A DNA stretch of 64,000 bases from Ornithinimicrobium sp. CNJ-824 (GTDB lineage Bacteria; Actinomycetota; Actinomycetes; Actinomycetales; Dermatophilaceae): NCBI RefSeq assembly GCF_001942405.1, contig NZ_MKKA01000003.1, positions 1 to 64,000 on the forward strand, read 5' to 3'. Positions within the stretch are counted from its first letter, which is position 1; each line of letters opens with the position of its first letter. The notes beneath the pieces are model-generated. The model saw only the letters and a list, made by a program, of their open reading frames with translations. It did not search any database and was not told the origin of the DNA. The translations under genes and the position numbers were made by a program. Shown here in pieces: positions 29,833 to 40,694 of the stretch.

Positions 29833-30515
29833 CCGCACCCGACGTCGAGGCCACCGTCGAGCAGGTCATCCGGCAGCGGATCGGCGACGCGCTGGGCGGT
29901 TGGTACGGCTCCCTGGAGACGGCGCTGCCGACGGTCGCGTTCGTCGTCACCTGGCTCGTCGTCGACGAGGTGCGCACGGCCGTGTGGGCCGCGGCCGCGG
30001 TCCTGCTGCTGCTGGGCGGCATCCGTCTCATGGTCGGGGGGTCGTGGCGCTTCCTGGCCTCTGCCGTCCTGGCCACCGCGCTGGCCGCCTTCTTCGCGCT
30101 GCGCTCCGGCCAGGCCGAGGACGCCTTCCTGCCGGGGATCCTGCTTAGCGGGCTCTACCTCGTCGGGGCGCTCGTGTCCATCCTGACCCGCTGGCCCCTC
30201 GTCGGGTTCGTCGTCGGGATCGGCGATCCCGAGTACGCCCAGGACCCGACCGCGTGGCGCCGCGACCGGGGGCTGGTGCGGGTGGCCTCCCGGCTGACCT
30301 GGGTGCTCGTGGCGCTCTTCGCGCTGCGGGTCGCCGTCATGCTGCCGCTGTACCTGGCCGGGGAGGTGGCCCTGCTGGGGGTCGCCAAGATCGGCCTGGG
30401 CTGGCCGGCCTACCTGCTGGCCGTCGTCGTCATGGGCTGGCTGCTGGCGACCGGACGGACCCCGCAGACCGACGACGGGACGGGTGCCCGCACCACGCCG
30501 GGGGCGCTGCCGTGA
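29829..30515 (+). CDS. DUF3159 membrane protein
   Basis: 228 aa with about six predicted membrane helices and a conserved N-terminal amphipathic stretch (VEQVIRQRIGDALGGWYGSL). The central loop WPLVGFVVG...DPTAWRRDRGL is typical of DUF3159. The function is unknown. It starts on a GTG overlapping the DUF3710 stop and ends in a GTGA overlap with the methyltransferase gene, so three genes are translationally coupled. The OB-fold and TrkA-type genes I recall between these families in mycobacteria are missing here. Confidence 0.85.
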   Translation: MTAPDVEATVEQVIRQRIGDALGGWYGSLETALPTVAFVVTWLVVDEVRTAVWAAAAVLLLLGGIRLMVGGSWRFLASAVLATALAAFFALRSGQAEDAFLPGILLSGLYLVGALVSILTRWPLVGFVVGIGDPEYAQDPTAWRRDRGLVRVASRLTWVLVALFALRVAVMLPLYLAGEVALLGVAKIGLGWPAYLLAVVVMGWLLATGRTPQTDDGTGARTTPGALP

Positions 30516-31813
30516 CCGCGGACCGCCCTCCGGGGCTGGCGGTCGGCGACGAGGTGGTCGTCGACGTCGGTGCGGTCGCGCACGGCGGGCACTGCGTGGC
30601 CCGGCACGAGGGCCAGGTCCTCTTCGTGCGGCACACCCTGCCGGGGGAGCGGGTCCGCGCCCGGGTGACCGGTCTGGGACCCCGGGGCAGGTTTGCCCAC
30701 GCCGACGCCGTGGAGGTGCTCGAGGCCTCCCCCCACCGGGTCGCCCCGCCGTGCCCCTACGCCGGGCCGGGCCGGTGCGGCGGGTGCGACCTGCAGCACG
30801 TCGACGTCGCCGAGCAGCGTCGGCTCAAGGCCGCCGTCGTCCGTGAGCAGCTGGCCCGGCTCGGCGGCGTCGCGGACGTCGACGTCGTCTGCGAGCCGGT
30901 GCCCGGGGACGAGGAGGGCCTGCGGTGGCGCACCCGCGTCGAGTTCGCCGTCGGCCCCGACGGGGTGGGGCTGCGACGGCACCGCTCCCACGAGGTCCTG
31001 CCGCTGAGGGACTGCCTCATCGCGGCCCCCGGCGTCGTCGGCACAGGCGTGCTGGACCGGGCCGCGCCCCGCGGCGTCGCCGCGCTGGACGTGGTCGCCC
31101 CCTCGGTGGGGGACCCGGTCGTCGTCCCTCTCGTCGCCGGGGACGAGGGGGCACGCGGACGGGGTGGCGGCCGCCGTCGCGGCGGCGGCGGGCGACGGGC
31201 GCCGCATACCCCTCTCCGTCCCCGGGGGCCGGTGCCCACGGTGCAGGAGCAGGTGGGTCCGGACCGGTATGCGGTCTCGGCCCGGGGGTTCTGGCAGGTG
31301 CACCCGGGTGCCGCCGCCACCTTCGTCGAGCAGGTGCTGGACTGGCTGGACCCGCAGGAGGGGGAGAGCGTCCTCGACCTCTACGCCGGCGTCGGCCTCT
31401 TCGCCCGGCCGCTGGCCGACCGGGTCGGGTCGCACGGGTGGGTGCTGGCCGTCGAGGCCGACCGGGGCGCGGCGGAGTCGGCGACCGGGAACCTCGGCGA
31501 ACGCCCCTGGGCGAGCGTGCTCGCCTCACCCACCGAGCGCGCCGTCGCGGACCTCGTCGCCGCGGGGGAGCGGGCCGACCTGGTCGTGCTCGACCCGCCG
31601 CGGTCGGGCGCCGGGGCGCAGGTCGTCCGCGGGATCGCCGCGCTGCGGCCCCGCGCGGTGGTCTACGTCGCGTGCGACCCCGCCGCGCTGGCCCGCGACG
31701 TGCGGACCGCTGCGGAGGAGGGGCTGGAGCTGGTCGAGGTGCGCGCCCTCGACGCCTTCCCGATGACCCACCACGTGGAGACGCTGGCCCTGCTGCGCCC
31801 ACGGCCCACCTGA
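30512..31813 (+). CDS. Class I SAM-dependent RNA m5U methyltransferase (TrmA/RlmC/RlmD-like)
   Basis: 433 aa. An N-terminal TRAM domain (GDEVVVDVGAVAHGGHCVAR) is followed by an iron-sulphur motif CPYAGPGRCGGCDLQH. The catalytic half has FWQVHPGAA, the SAM loop VLDLYAGVGLFA, DPPRSGAG and the nucleophile cysteine in YVACDPAALARD. It probably methylates uridine in rRNA or tRNA. Between 31148 and 31231 the frame is shifted: one extra G near 31147-31151 and one missing base near 31230 compensate each other. The family-like reading is DGVAAAVAAAAGDGRRIPL rather than the Arg/Gly-rich one printed. Confidence 0.87.
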   Translation: MTADRPPGLAVGDEVVVDVGAVAHGGHCVARHEGQVLFVRHTLPGERVRARVTGLGPRGRFAHADAVEVLEASPHRVAPPCPYAGPGRCGGCDLQHVDVAEQRRLKAAVVREQLARLGGVADVDVVCEPVPGDEEGLRWRTRVEFAVGPDGVGLRRHRSHEVLPLRDCLIAAPGVVGTGVLDRAAPRGVAALDVVAPSVGDPVVVPLVAGDEGARGRGGGRRRGGGGRRAPHTPLRPRGPVPTVQEQVGPDRYAVSARGFWQVHPGAAATFVEQVLDWLDPQEGESVLDLYAGVGLFARPLADRVGSHGWVLAVEADRGAAESATGNLGERPWASVLASPTERAVADLVAAGERADLVVLDPPRSGAGAQVVRGIAALRPRAVVYVACDPAALARDVRTAAEEGLELVEVRALDAFPMTHHVETLALLRPRPT

Positions 31814-31867
31814 CGGGCCCGGAGGGCATACGGCAGGATGGGGGGCGGACGGTGGGCGTGTCGAGGT

Positions 31868-31909
31868 TTGCCCGCGCCACGGCCCGTGAGATATCTTGAC
31901 GTCAAGATA
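31868..31909 (+). promoter_or_regulatory. acnA promoter with an 18-base palindromic operator
   Basis: TTGCCC (31868-31873) and TATCTT (31892-31897) are 18 bases apart. The -10 is the left end of a perfect palindrome, TATCTTGAC-GTCAAGATA, at 31892-31909. A dimeric repressor bound there would block RNA polymerase. MarR-family TamR is reported to bind a similar element upstream of aconitase in Streptomyces; that match is from memory. Confidence 0.65.
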
Positions 31910-31937
31910 AATAGCCGCCGAGCGAAGGAGCGAGACG

Positions 31938-34769
<2,832 letters not shown>

Positions 34770-34802
34770 CGTCGCGGGAGCGGCCCCGAGCGGGTCGCCG
34801 CC

Positions 34803-34850
34803 ACGCCCGACGCCCCCGTCGACCACCCGGTCGGCGGGGGCGTCGGCGTG
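34803..34850 (+). terminator. Hairpin terminator after acnA
   Basis: CACGCC(C)GACGCCCCCG pairs with CGGGGGCGTCGGCGTG as a 16-bp stem with one bulged C and a loop of about 16 bases. It lies 34 bases after the stop; there is no T-tract. Confidence 0.7.
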
Positions 34851-34907
34851 CCCGGCCTCCGCGCACCGACCGGACGTCCGGGCTGGACACCCGAGGGGGA
34901 GGTGCCC

Positions 34908-34927
34908 TAGACTAGGTGACACGTCAC
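34908..34927 (+). promoter_or_regulatory. -10 box and operator-like dyad for the VOC/LLM operon
   Basis: TAGACT (34908-34913) is followed at once by GTGAC-ac-GTCAC (34916-34927), an inverted repeat that would overlap the transcription start. A leader of about 25 bases with GAGGAG leads to the ATG at 34944. Confidence 0.5.
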
Positions 34928-34943
34928 GCATTGAGGAGCCGTC

Positions 34944-35837
34944 ATGACCGACCCGACCACCACGCCCGCCACCGTCCGGCAGGACCGGCTGGCCGCCGAC
35001 ACCGCGATGGGCCCGGTGACCCTCGAGGTCGCCGACCTGGCGGGGATGACCGCCTTCTACCGCGACGCCGTCACCCTGCAGGTCCTCGCCGAGGACGGCG
35101 ACGTCGTCACCATGGGCCGGGGGAGCACCCCGGTCGTCGCCCTGCGCCACCGCCCCCAGCTGCGTCACGCCGCCCCCGGGTCGGCGGGGTTGTTCCACAC
35201 GGCCATCCTCTTCTCGACGCAGGCGGCCCTGGCGGCCGCCGTCGCCTCGATGGCCAAGGCGCGCGCGCCCTACACCGGCAGCGCCGACCACCTGGTCAGC
35301 AAGGCGTTCTACTTCGACGACCCCGAGGGCAACGGCATCGAGCTCTACTGGGACCGGGACCGGACGCAGTGGAGCTGGGTGCACGGCCGCGTGGAGATGG
35401 ACAACCGCCTCCTCGACGCCGACGCCTTCCTCTGGGAGCACCTGACCCCCGAGGGCCTGGCGCGTCCGGACGCCGGCCCGGCGGTCGTGGGCCACGTCCA
35501 CCTGTCGGTCGGCGACGTGGGCACGGCCCGCGACTTCTACGTCGACACCCTCGGCTTCGACACCACCCTGGAGTGGGGCGGCGCCGCCCTGTTCGTCAGC
35601 GCCGGCGGCTACCACCACCACATGGCGATGAACGTCTGGAACAGCCGGGGCGCCGGCCGCCGCTTCCCCACGCTGGGGCTGGGGCAGGTGGACATCGAGC
35701 TGCCGACCCCCGACGACGTCGGGGCGCTGACCGAGCGGATGCGCCACCACGGCGTGCAGAGCGCCGACGACGGGCGCACGGTGACCTTCGAGGACCCGTG
35801 GGCCAACCGGCTCCACGTCCGGGTCGCCGGGGCCTGA
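34944..35837 (+). CDS. VOC-family dioxygenase-like protein (CatE-like)
   Basis: 297 aa with two vicinal-oxygen-chelate modules, about residues 20-135 and 165-295. Candidate metal ligands include the histidine of GHVHLSVGD, the histidine cluster GYHHHMAMN and the glutamate of VDIELP, the arrangement of extradiol dioxygenases such as Bacillus CatE. It may therefore cleave a catechol-like ring or act on another aromatic, but glyoxalase or resistance functions occur in the same fold. GAGGAG precedes the ATG. It is the first gene of a two-gene unit, with the flavoprotein starting 10 bases after its stop. Confidence 0.8.
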   Translation: MTDPTTTPATVRQDRLAADTAMGPVTLEVADLAGMTAFYRDAVTLQVLAEDGDVVTMGRGSTPVVALRHRPQLRHAAPGSAGLFHTAILFSTQAALAAAVASMAKARAPYTGSADHLVSKAFYFDDPEGNGIELYWDRDRTQWSWVHGRVEMDNRLLDADAFLWEHLTPEGLARPDAGPAVVGHVHLSVGDVGTARDFYVDTLGFDTTLEWGGAALFVSAGGYHHHMAMNVWNSRGAGRRFPTLGLGQVDIELPTPDDVGALTERMRHHGVQSADDGRTVTFEDPWANRLHVRVAGA

Positions 35838-35847
35838 ACGGCCGACC

Positions 35848-37437
35848 GTGCCCGACTACGGCCACGAGGTGCGGCTGGGGGTGTTCCCGACCCCGGCGGC
35901 GGCCGAGCCGCACCGCGCCGTGGAGCTGGGGATCCTGGCCGACACGGCAGGGATCGACCTGGTCACCGTCCAGGACCACCCCTACCAGGCGGCCCACCTG
36001 GACAGCTGGACCCTGCTGTCCTGGATCGCCGCCCGGACGACGCACGTCCGGCTCGGGCTCAACGTGGCCAACCTGCCGCTGCGGCCGCCCGTCGTGCTGG
36101 CCCGCTCGGTGGCCACCCTGGACCTGCTCTCCGGCGGCCGGGCCGACCTCGGGCTCGGCGCCGGTGCGTTCTGGGACGGGATCGTGGCCGCCGGGGGTCC
36201 CCGTCGACGCCCGGGGGAGGCCGTCGACGCGCTCGTCGAGGCGGTCGACGTGGTCCGCCAGGTATGGCGCGGGCAGGGATCGGTGCACGTGGACGGTGAG
36301 CACCACCGGGTCAAGGGGCTGCACGCCGGCCCGGCGCCCGCCGGGGACCCGGCCCTGTGGATCGGCGCCTACGGCCCGCGGATGCTGCGGGTGACCGGTC
36401 GGCTCGCCGACGGCTGGCTGCCGAGCCTGGGCTACCTGCCGCCGGAGAGGCTCGGCGCGGCCAACGCCAGGATCGACGAGGCGGCGGCCCGGGCCGGGAG
36501 GGCGCCGCAGGACGTCGTCCGGCTCTACAACGTCCACGGCCGCTTCGGCCGTGGCGGCGGACTGCTCCAGGGCGGTCCGTCGGAGTGGGCCGAGCAGCTG
36601 GCCGACCTCGTGCTCGGACACGGCATGTCCACCTTCGTGCTGGCCACCGACGACCCCGGGGCCGTCAGGACGCTCGGCCAGGAGGTCGGTCCGGCGCTGC
36701 GCGAGCTGGTGCAGGCCGAGCGGTCCGCGACCGCCGCGGGCGGCGCCGGCGACCCGGCACCGGGGGTCACCACGGTCCCGGCAGGGTCCGGCGCCCCGGC
36801 CGTCGACGGCACGGTCCCGCCGGGCATCACGCCCACCCCCGACGACGGCACCCGGCTCACCGGCGAGCTGGCCTGGGACGAGGACTCCCGTCCCAGCGCG
36901 CCCGCGCCCGAGGGGGAGCCGGCGGCATACTCCACCGAACGGCTGGCCCTGCCCCAGCACCTCATCGACATCCACGACCACCTGCGCGGCGAGCTGGCCT
37001 CCGTCCGGGACGTCGTCGACCAGGTCCGTCGCGGCCACCTGCAGGTGGGCCAGGCGCGATCGGTCGTCAACACGATGGCCATGCGGCAGAACAACTGGAC
37101 GCTGGGGGCGTTCTGCGAGTCGTACTGCCGGATCGTCACCGGGCACCACACCCTGGAGGACCGGTCGGTCTTCCCGCACCTGCGCCGCCTGGAGCCCGGC
37201 CTGGCCCCGGTGCTGGACCGGCTGGAGGAGGAGCACGAGGTGATCGCCGACGTGCTCGACCGGCTCGACCGCGCGCTGGTCGCCCTCGTCGACGAGGAGG
37301 GCTACGGGCAGGGGGCGCGGGACGCGCTCGACGAGCTGGGCCGCAGCGTCGACCTGCTCACCGACACCCTGCTGTCCCACCTCTCCTACGAGGAGCGCGA
37401 GCTGGTCGGCCCGCTGGCCCGGCACGGCTTCGGCTGA
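35848..37437 (+). CDS. LLM-class flavin monooxygenase fused to a hemerythrin domain
   Basis: 529 aa. Residues 1 to about 295 are a bacterial-luciferase-like TIM barrel (VRLGVFPTPAAAEPHRAVEL, TLDLLSGGRADLGLGAG, ALWIGAYGPRML). A disordered Pro/Gly/Thr linker to about 365 leads to a C-terminal hemerythrin domain. This shows the di-iron ligands as IDIHDHLRGEL, GHHTLEDRSVFPHL, EEEHEVI and HLSYEEREL. The first part should use FMN or F420; the second binds O2 or senses redox state. Joined in one chain they suggest oxygen delivery to, or oxygen gating of, a flavin reaction. The GTG start is inferred from spacing after the VOC gene. Confidence 0.88.
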   Translation: MPDYGHEVRLGVFPTPAAAEPHRAVELGILADTAGIDLVTVQDHPYQAAHLDSWTLLSWIAARTTHVRLGLNVANLPLRPPVVLARSVATLDLLSGGRADLGLGAGAFWDGIVAAGGPRRRPGEAVDALVEAVDVVRQVWRGQGSVHVDGEHHRVKGLHAGPAPAGDPALWIGAYGPRMLRVTGRLADGWLPSLGYLPPERLGAANARIDEAAARAGRAPQDVVRLYNVHGRFGRGGGLLQGGPSEWAEQLADLVLGHGMSTFVLATDDPGAVRTLGQEVGPALRELVQAERSATAAGGAGDPAPGVTTVPAGSGAPAVDGTVPPGITPTPDDGTRLTGELAWDEDSRPSAPAPEGEPAAYSTERLALPQHLIDIHDHLRGELASVRDVVDQVRRGHLQVGQARSVVNTMAMRQNNWTLGAFCESYCRIVTGHHTLEDRSVFPHLRRLEPGLAPVLDRLEEEHEVIADVLDRLDRALVALVDEEGYGQGARDALDELGRSVDLLTDTLLSHLSYEERELVGPLARHGFG

Positions 37438-37447
37438 GACCGGGGGC

Positions 37448-37747
37448 TCAGGGGGTGTGCCACTCCACGACGAGCCCCGCCTTCTGCCCGAAGCGCTCCA
37501 GGTGGGACCCGACGACGTGGGTCAGCCGCTCAGCGACCTCGGGGCTGCTGCCCTCGACCTCCAGCCGCAGCACGTCCGGGCGGGTGGTGTCCATCAGGCA
37601 GCGGGCCGATCCGTGCTCGCCGTCCATCACCACCTGGGGTCCGGACGGCGTCTCCTCCTGGGTGAGCTTGCGCCCCAGGTGGGAGGCCAGTTGCTTGGCC
37701 CAGCGGGCCGGGGTGTCGGTGCGCACGTCGGCGCGGACGGTGGTCAT
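37448..37747 (-). CDS. DUF2218 family protein
   Basis: 99 aa small soluble protein. Its pattern VRTDTPARWAKQLASHLGRKL, then GSARCLMDTTRPDVLRLEVE and HLERFGQKAGLVVEW, matches the DUF2218 family. Members are short alpha/beta proteins often encoded with siderophore uptake or utilisation genes, and this copy is the last gene of such an operon. The start overlaps the ABC ATPase stop as ATGA. A role in iron handling is inferred from context only. Confidence 0.85.
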   Translation of the reverse strand: MTTVRADVRTDTPARWAKQLASHLGRKLTQEETPSGPQVVMDGEHGSARCLMDTTRPDVLRLEVEGSSPEVAERLTHVVGSHLERFGQKAGLVVEWHTP

Positions 37748-38630
37748 CGGGAGAGGCTCCTGTCGGGGGAGGGGACGAGGTCGGGGTCGGTGGCTGGGGC
37801 GTCGACCGGCACGGAGGGCGGGTCCTCGACGGGGGCGCGTCGCCGTGGTGGGCCGCGACCGGCGCACCGGGTGTCCAGTAGACGCCCAGACGCATGCCGT
37901 GCAAATCCTGCACGACGATGTCCATGTCGAAGACCTCGCGCAGCACCTCGCGCCGGATGATCTGGGAGGGCGGCCCGGCCGCGACGACGGCGCCGTCCCG
38001 CATGGCCACGATGTGGTCGGAGTAGGCGGAGGCGAAGTTGATGTCGTGCAGCACCACCACCACCGTCTTGCCGAGCTCGTCGACCGCGCGGCGGAGCAGG
38101 GCCATCGTGTGCGCCGAGTGCTTCATGTCGAGGTTGTTCAGCGGCTCGTCCAGGAGCAGGTAGTCGGTGTCCTGCGCCAGCACCATGCCGAGGAAGGCAC
38201 GCTGGCGCTGCCCGCCGGAAAGCTGGTCGAGGTACCGGTCCCGGAAGGCCCCCAGGTCGACCCACTCCAGCGCCTGCTCGGCGATGCGGTGACACTCCGG
38301 CGTGAGCCGCCCCTTGCTGTAGGGGAAGCGCCCGAAACGCACCAGGTCGATCACGGTCAGCCGGGCGGTCACGTGGTTGTCCTGCCGCAGCACGGCCAGC
38401 TGCCGGGCCACCTGGTCGGCCGGCGCCCGGAGCACGTCGAGGTCGCCGACGACCACGTGGCCGCGGTCGGGGGTCAGCATGCGCGCGACGACCGACAGCA
38501 GGGTCGACTTCCCGGCGCCGTTGGACCCCACCAGCGAGGTGAGCGCGCCCCGGGGGATCTGCAGGTCGACGGCGTCCAGCACCGGGGTGCTGCCGTCGTA
38601 GGAGTGGTGGACGTCGGAGACGGTGATCAC
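37744..38630 (-). CDS. Iron-siderophore ABC transporter ATPase, FepC-like (one-base frameshift at 37831-37835)
   Basis: About 295 aa after restoring one base in the G5 run (C5 on the coding strand) at 37831-37835. Walker A GSNGAGKSTLL, signature LSGGQRQRAFLGM, Walker B YLLLDEPLNNLD and the switch histidine VVVLHDINFASAY are intact upstream of the break, so only the C-terminal tail is affected. The corrected frame ends at 37744 overlapping DUF2218. The GTG start at 38630 overlaps the permease stop. It energises uptake through the two permeases below. Confidence 0.9.
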
Positions 38631-39651
38631 AGGCGGGAGGTCCTCATGAGCAGGAGCAGGAAGTAGACGCCGCCGACGAGGTTGACGACGACCGAGAGCG
38701 TGGTGCGCAGGTCGAACAGGTGGGTGACGAGCAGCTGGCCGACCACGCAGCAGAGGACCCCGACCAGGCCGAGGCGGGGACCAGGACGGTGTGCCGGTGG
38801 CTGCGCACGACCTGGCGGGCCAGATTGGCCACGATGAGTCCGAGGAAGAGCATCGGCCCCACGAGCGCTGCCGAGGCGGCCACCAGCACGGTGACCGTCA
38901 CGAGCACCCGGCGCACGACGCGGTGGTAGTCCACGCCCAGGGCCACGGCGTTGTCCCGGCCCAGGTCGATCACGTCCACCGCGCGCAGCAGCGGCCACAT
39001 GGCGACCAGGCCGACGACGGTGGCGACCGCGGTCACGAGCAGCAGCCGGGTGTCCACGGTGGTGAAGCTGGCGAAGGTCAGCTGCTGCAGGGTGAGGAAG
39101 TCGTCGGGGTCGAGCACCCGGGAGGCCAGGGTGGTGAGCGAGCCGAAGAAAGTGCCCATGACGATGCCCACCAGCACCAGGACGAACAGGTTGCGGCTGC
39201 GCGCGCGGAACAGCCAGGAGAACAGGAGCAGGCCGAAGGCGGTCAGCACCGCCGTGTTGAGGGCGAAGCGCGGCAGGACGCCCAGCAGCAGCGCCCCCGA
39301 CCCGAAGGCCGTGACCAGCACCGTCTGCACGAGCACGTAGACCGAGTCGAAGCCCATCACCCCGGGGGTGAGGATCCGGTTGCCGGCGATCGTCTGGAAC
39401 ACGAGGCTGGAGGCCCCGACGGCCGCACCCACGACGACGAGGGCCCCGGCCTGACGGCCGCGCAGGTCGAGGGCGTAGGACCAGCTTCCGCGCACGTCCC
39501 AGGTCAGGTATGCCGCGAGCGCGGTCAGGGTGAGGAGCGCCAGGACGACCATCGTGCGCCGGACGTGCCGCTCCCGCGCCTGTTCCGGGCCGGCGCCGTC
39601 CAGCTGTGGCAGGGGGCCGCGGTCGGAGGCGCGTAGGACGGTGGTGCTCAT
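38627..39651 (-). CDS. Iron-siderophore ABC permease, FecCD family, second subunit (one-base frameshift near 38768)
   Basis: About 341 aa with some nine membrane helices once a C is restored in GCC(C)TGGTCGG near 38768. The coupling region GPMLFLGLIVANLARQVV is the FecCD signature next to the ATPase contact. After the break the frame continues VGVLCCVVGQLLVTHLFDL and ends at 38627. The N-terminus is a basic cytoplasmic stretch. It starts by ATGA overlap with the first permease. Confidence 0.87.
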
Positions 39652-40692
39652 CGCGCTGCTCCTGCCGTCCGGGCCGCCGGGCGGGTGGAGCGCAGGATCA
39701 GCCAGATGAACACGCCGCGCCCACGACGCCGGCCACGACGCTGACCGGGATCTCGTAGGGGTGGATCAGGGTGCGACCGACGATGTCGCAGGCGAGGACG
39801 AAACCGGCTCCGGCCAGGGCCGTGACGGGCAGGATGCGGCGCACGTTGTCGCCGAGGAAGAGCGAGACGATGTTGGGGACGATCAGCCCCAGGAAGGGGA
39901 TGGCGCCGACGACGACCACGACCGTGGCTGCCATCACCGACACGACCACCAGCCCCGTATAGAGGATGGTGGTGTAGCGCACCCCCAGGTTGACGGCGAA
40001 CTCGCGGCCCATCCCGACGACGGTGAACCGGTCGGCGAACAGGTAGCCGACCACCCCCACCAGCAGCACGAGGTAGAGCGGCTCGTACATCCCGGCCATC
40101 ATGCTGGAGAAGGACCCGCTGCTCCAGATCTCCAGCAGCTGGAGCAGGTCGCGCTGGTAGGCGATGAACGTGGTCACCGAGCCGATGACGCCGCCGTACA
40201 TGAGGCCGACCAGGGCGACGACGACCGGGTCCCGGAAGCGGATCCGGTGCAGCAGGTGCAGGAAGACCATCGTGCCGAGGATCCCGGTGCCGATGGCGAA
40301 GGTCATCTTCCCGACCAGGCCGACCTGGGGCAGGAAGAGGGTGGCCAGCAGCACCCCGAGCACGGCCGCCTCGGTCGTCCCGGAGGTGGACGGGGAGACG
40401 AAGGAGTTCTGGGTGATCCGCTGCATGATCATGCCGGCGACGGCGAGCGCAGCTCCGGCCAGCAGCACGGCCACGGTGCGCGGCAGCCGCGCGACCGAGA
40501 GGATCCGCCACTGGTCCTCGGTGGGGGAGAGCAGGTCGCCCAGCGGGATCGGGACGGCACCGATCCCCAGGGACAGGTAGGCACCCGCCAGGACGGCCAG
40601 CAGCGAGGCGGCGTAGACGAGCCGCCACCGCGTCGCCCCGCCGGCGGTCGTGGTGACCGCGGCGGGGGGTTGGACGTCGTTGTGGGGGGCAC
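39648..40692 (-). CDS. Iron-siderophore ABC permease, FecCD family, first subunit (one-base frameshifts near 40666 and 39715)
   Basis: About 348 aa if one base is restored in the G6 run at 40664-40669 and one near 39715. Core motifs are GAALAVAGMIMQRITQNSF near the N-terminus and VGAIPFLGLIVPNIVSLFLG before the ATPase-coupling loop. The GTG at 40692, 2 bases after the binding-protein stop, is the only plausible start; without the correction the frame has no start codon there. The second correction gives the C-terminal GVFIWLILRSTRPA that overlaps the next gene. Confidence 0.85.
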
Positions 40693-40694
40693 TG

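Noticed and set aside
31141-31240. Arg/Gly-rich insert in the RNA methyltransferase as a novel RNA-binding loop
   Set aside because: A second frame gives a normal alanine-rich family-like segment between two compensating indels at a G5 run and a G/C run, so the insert is probably an artefact.
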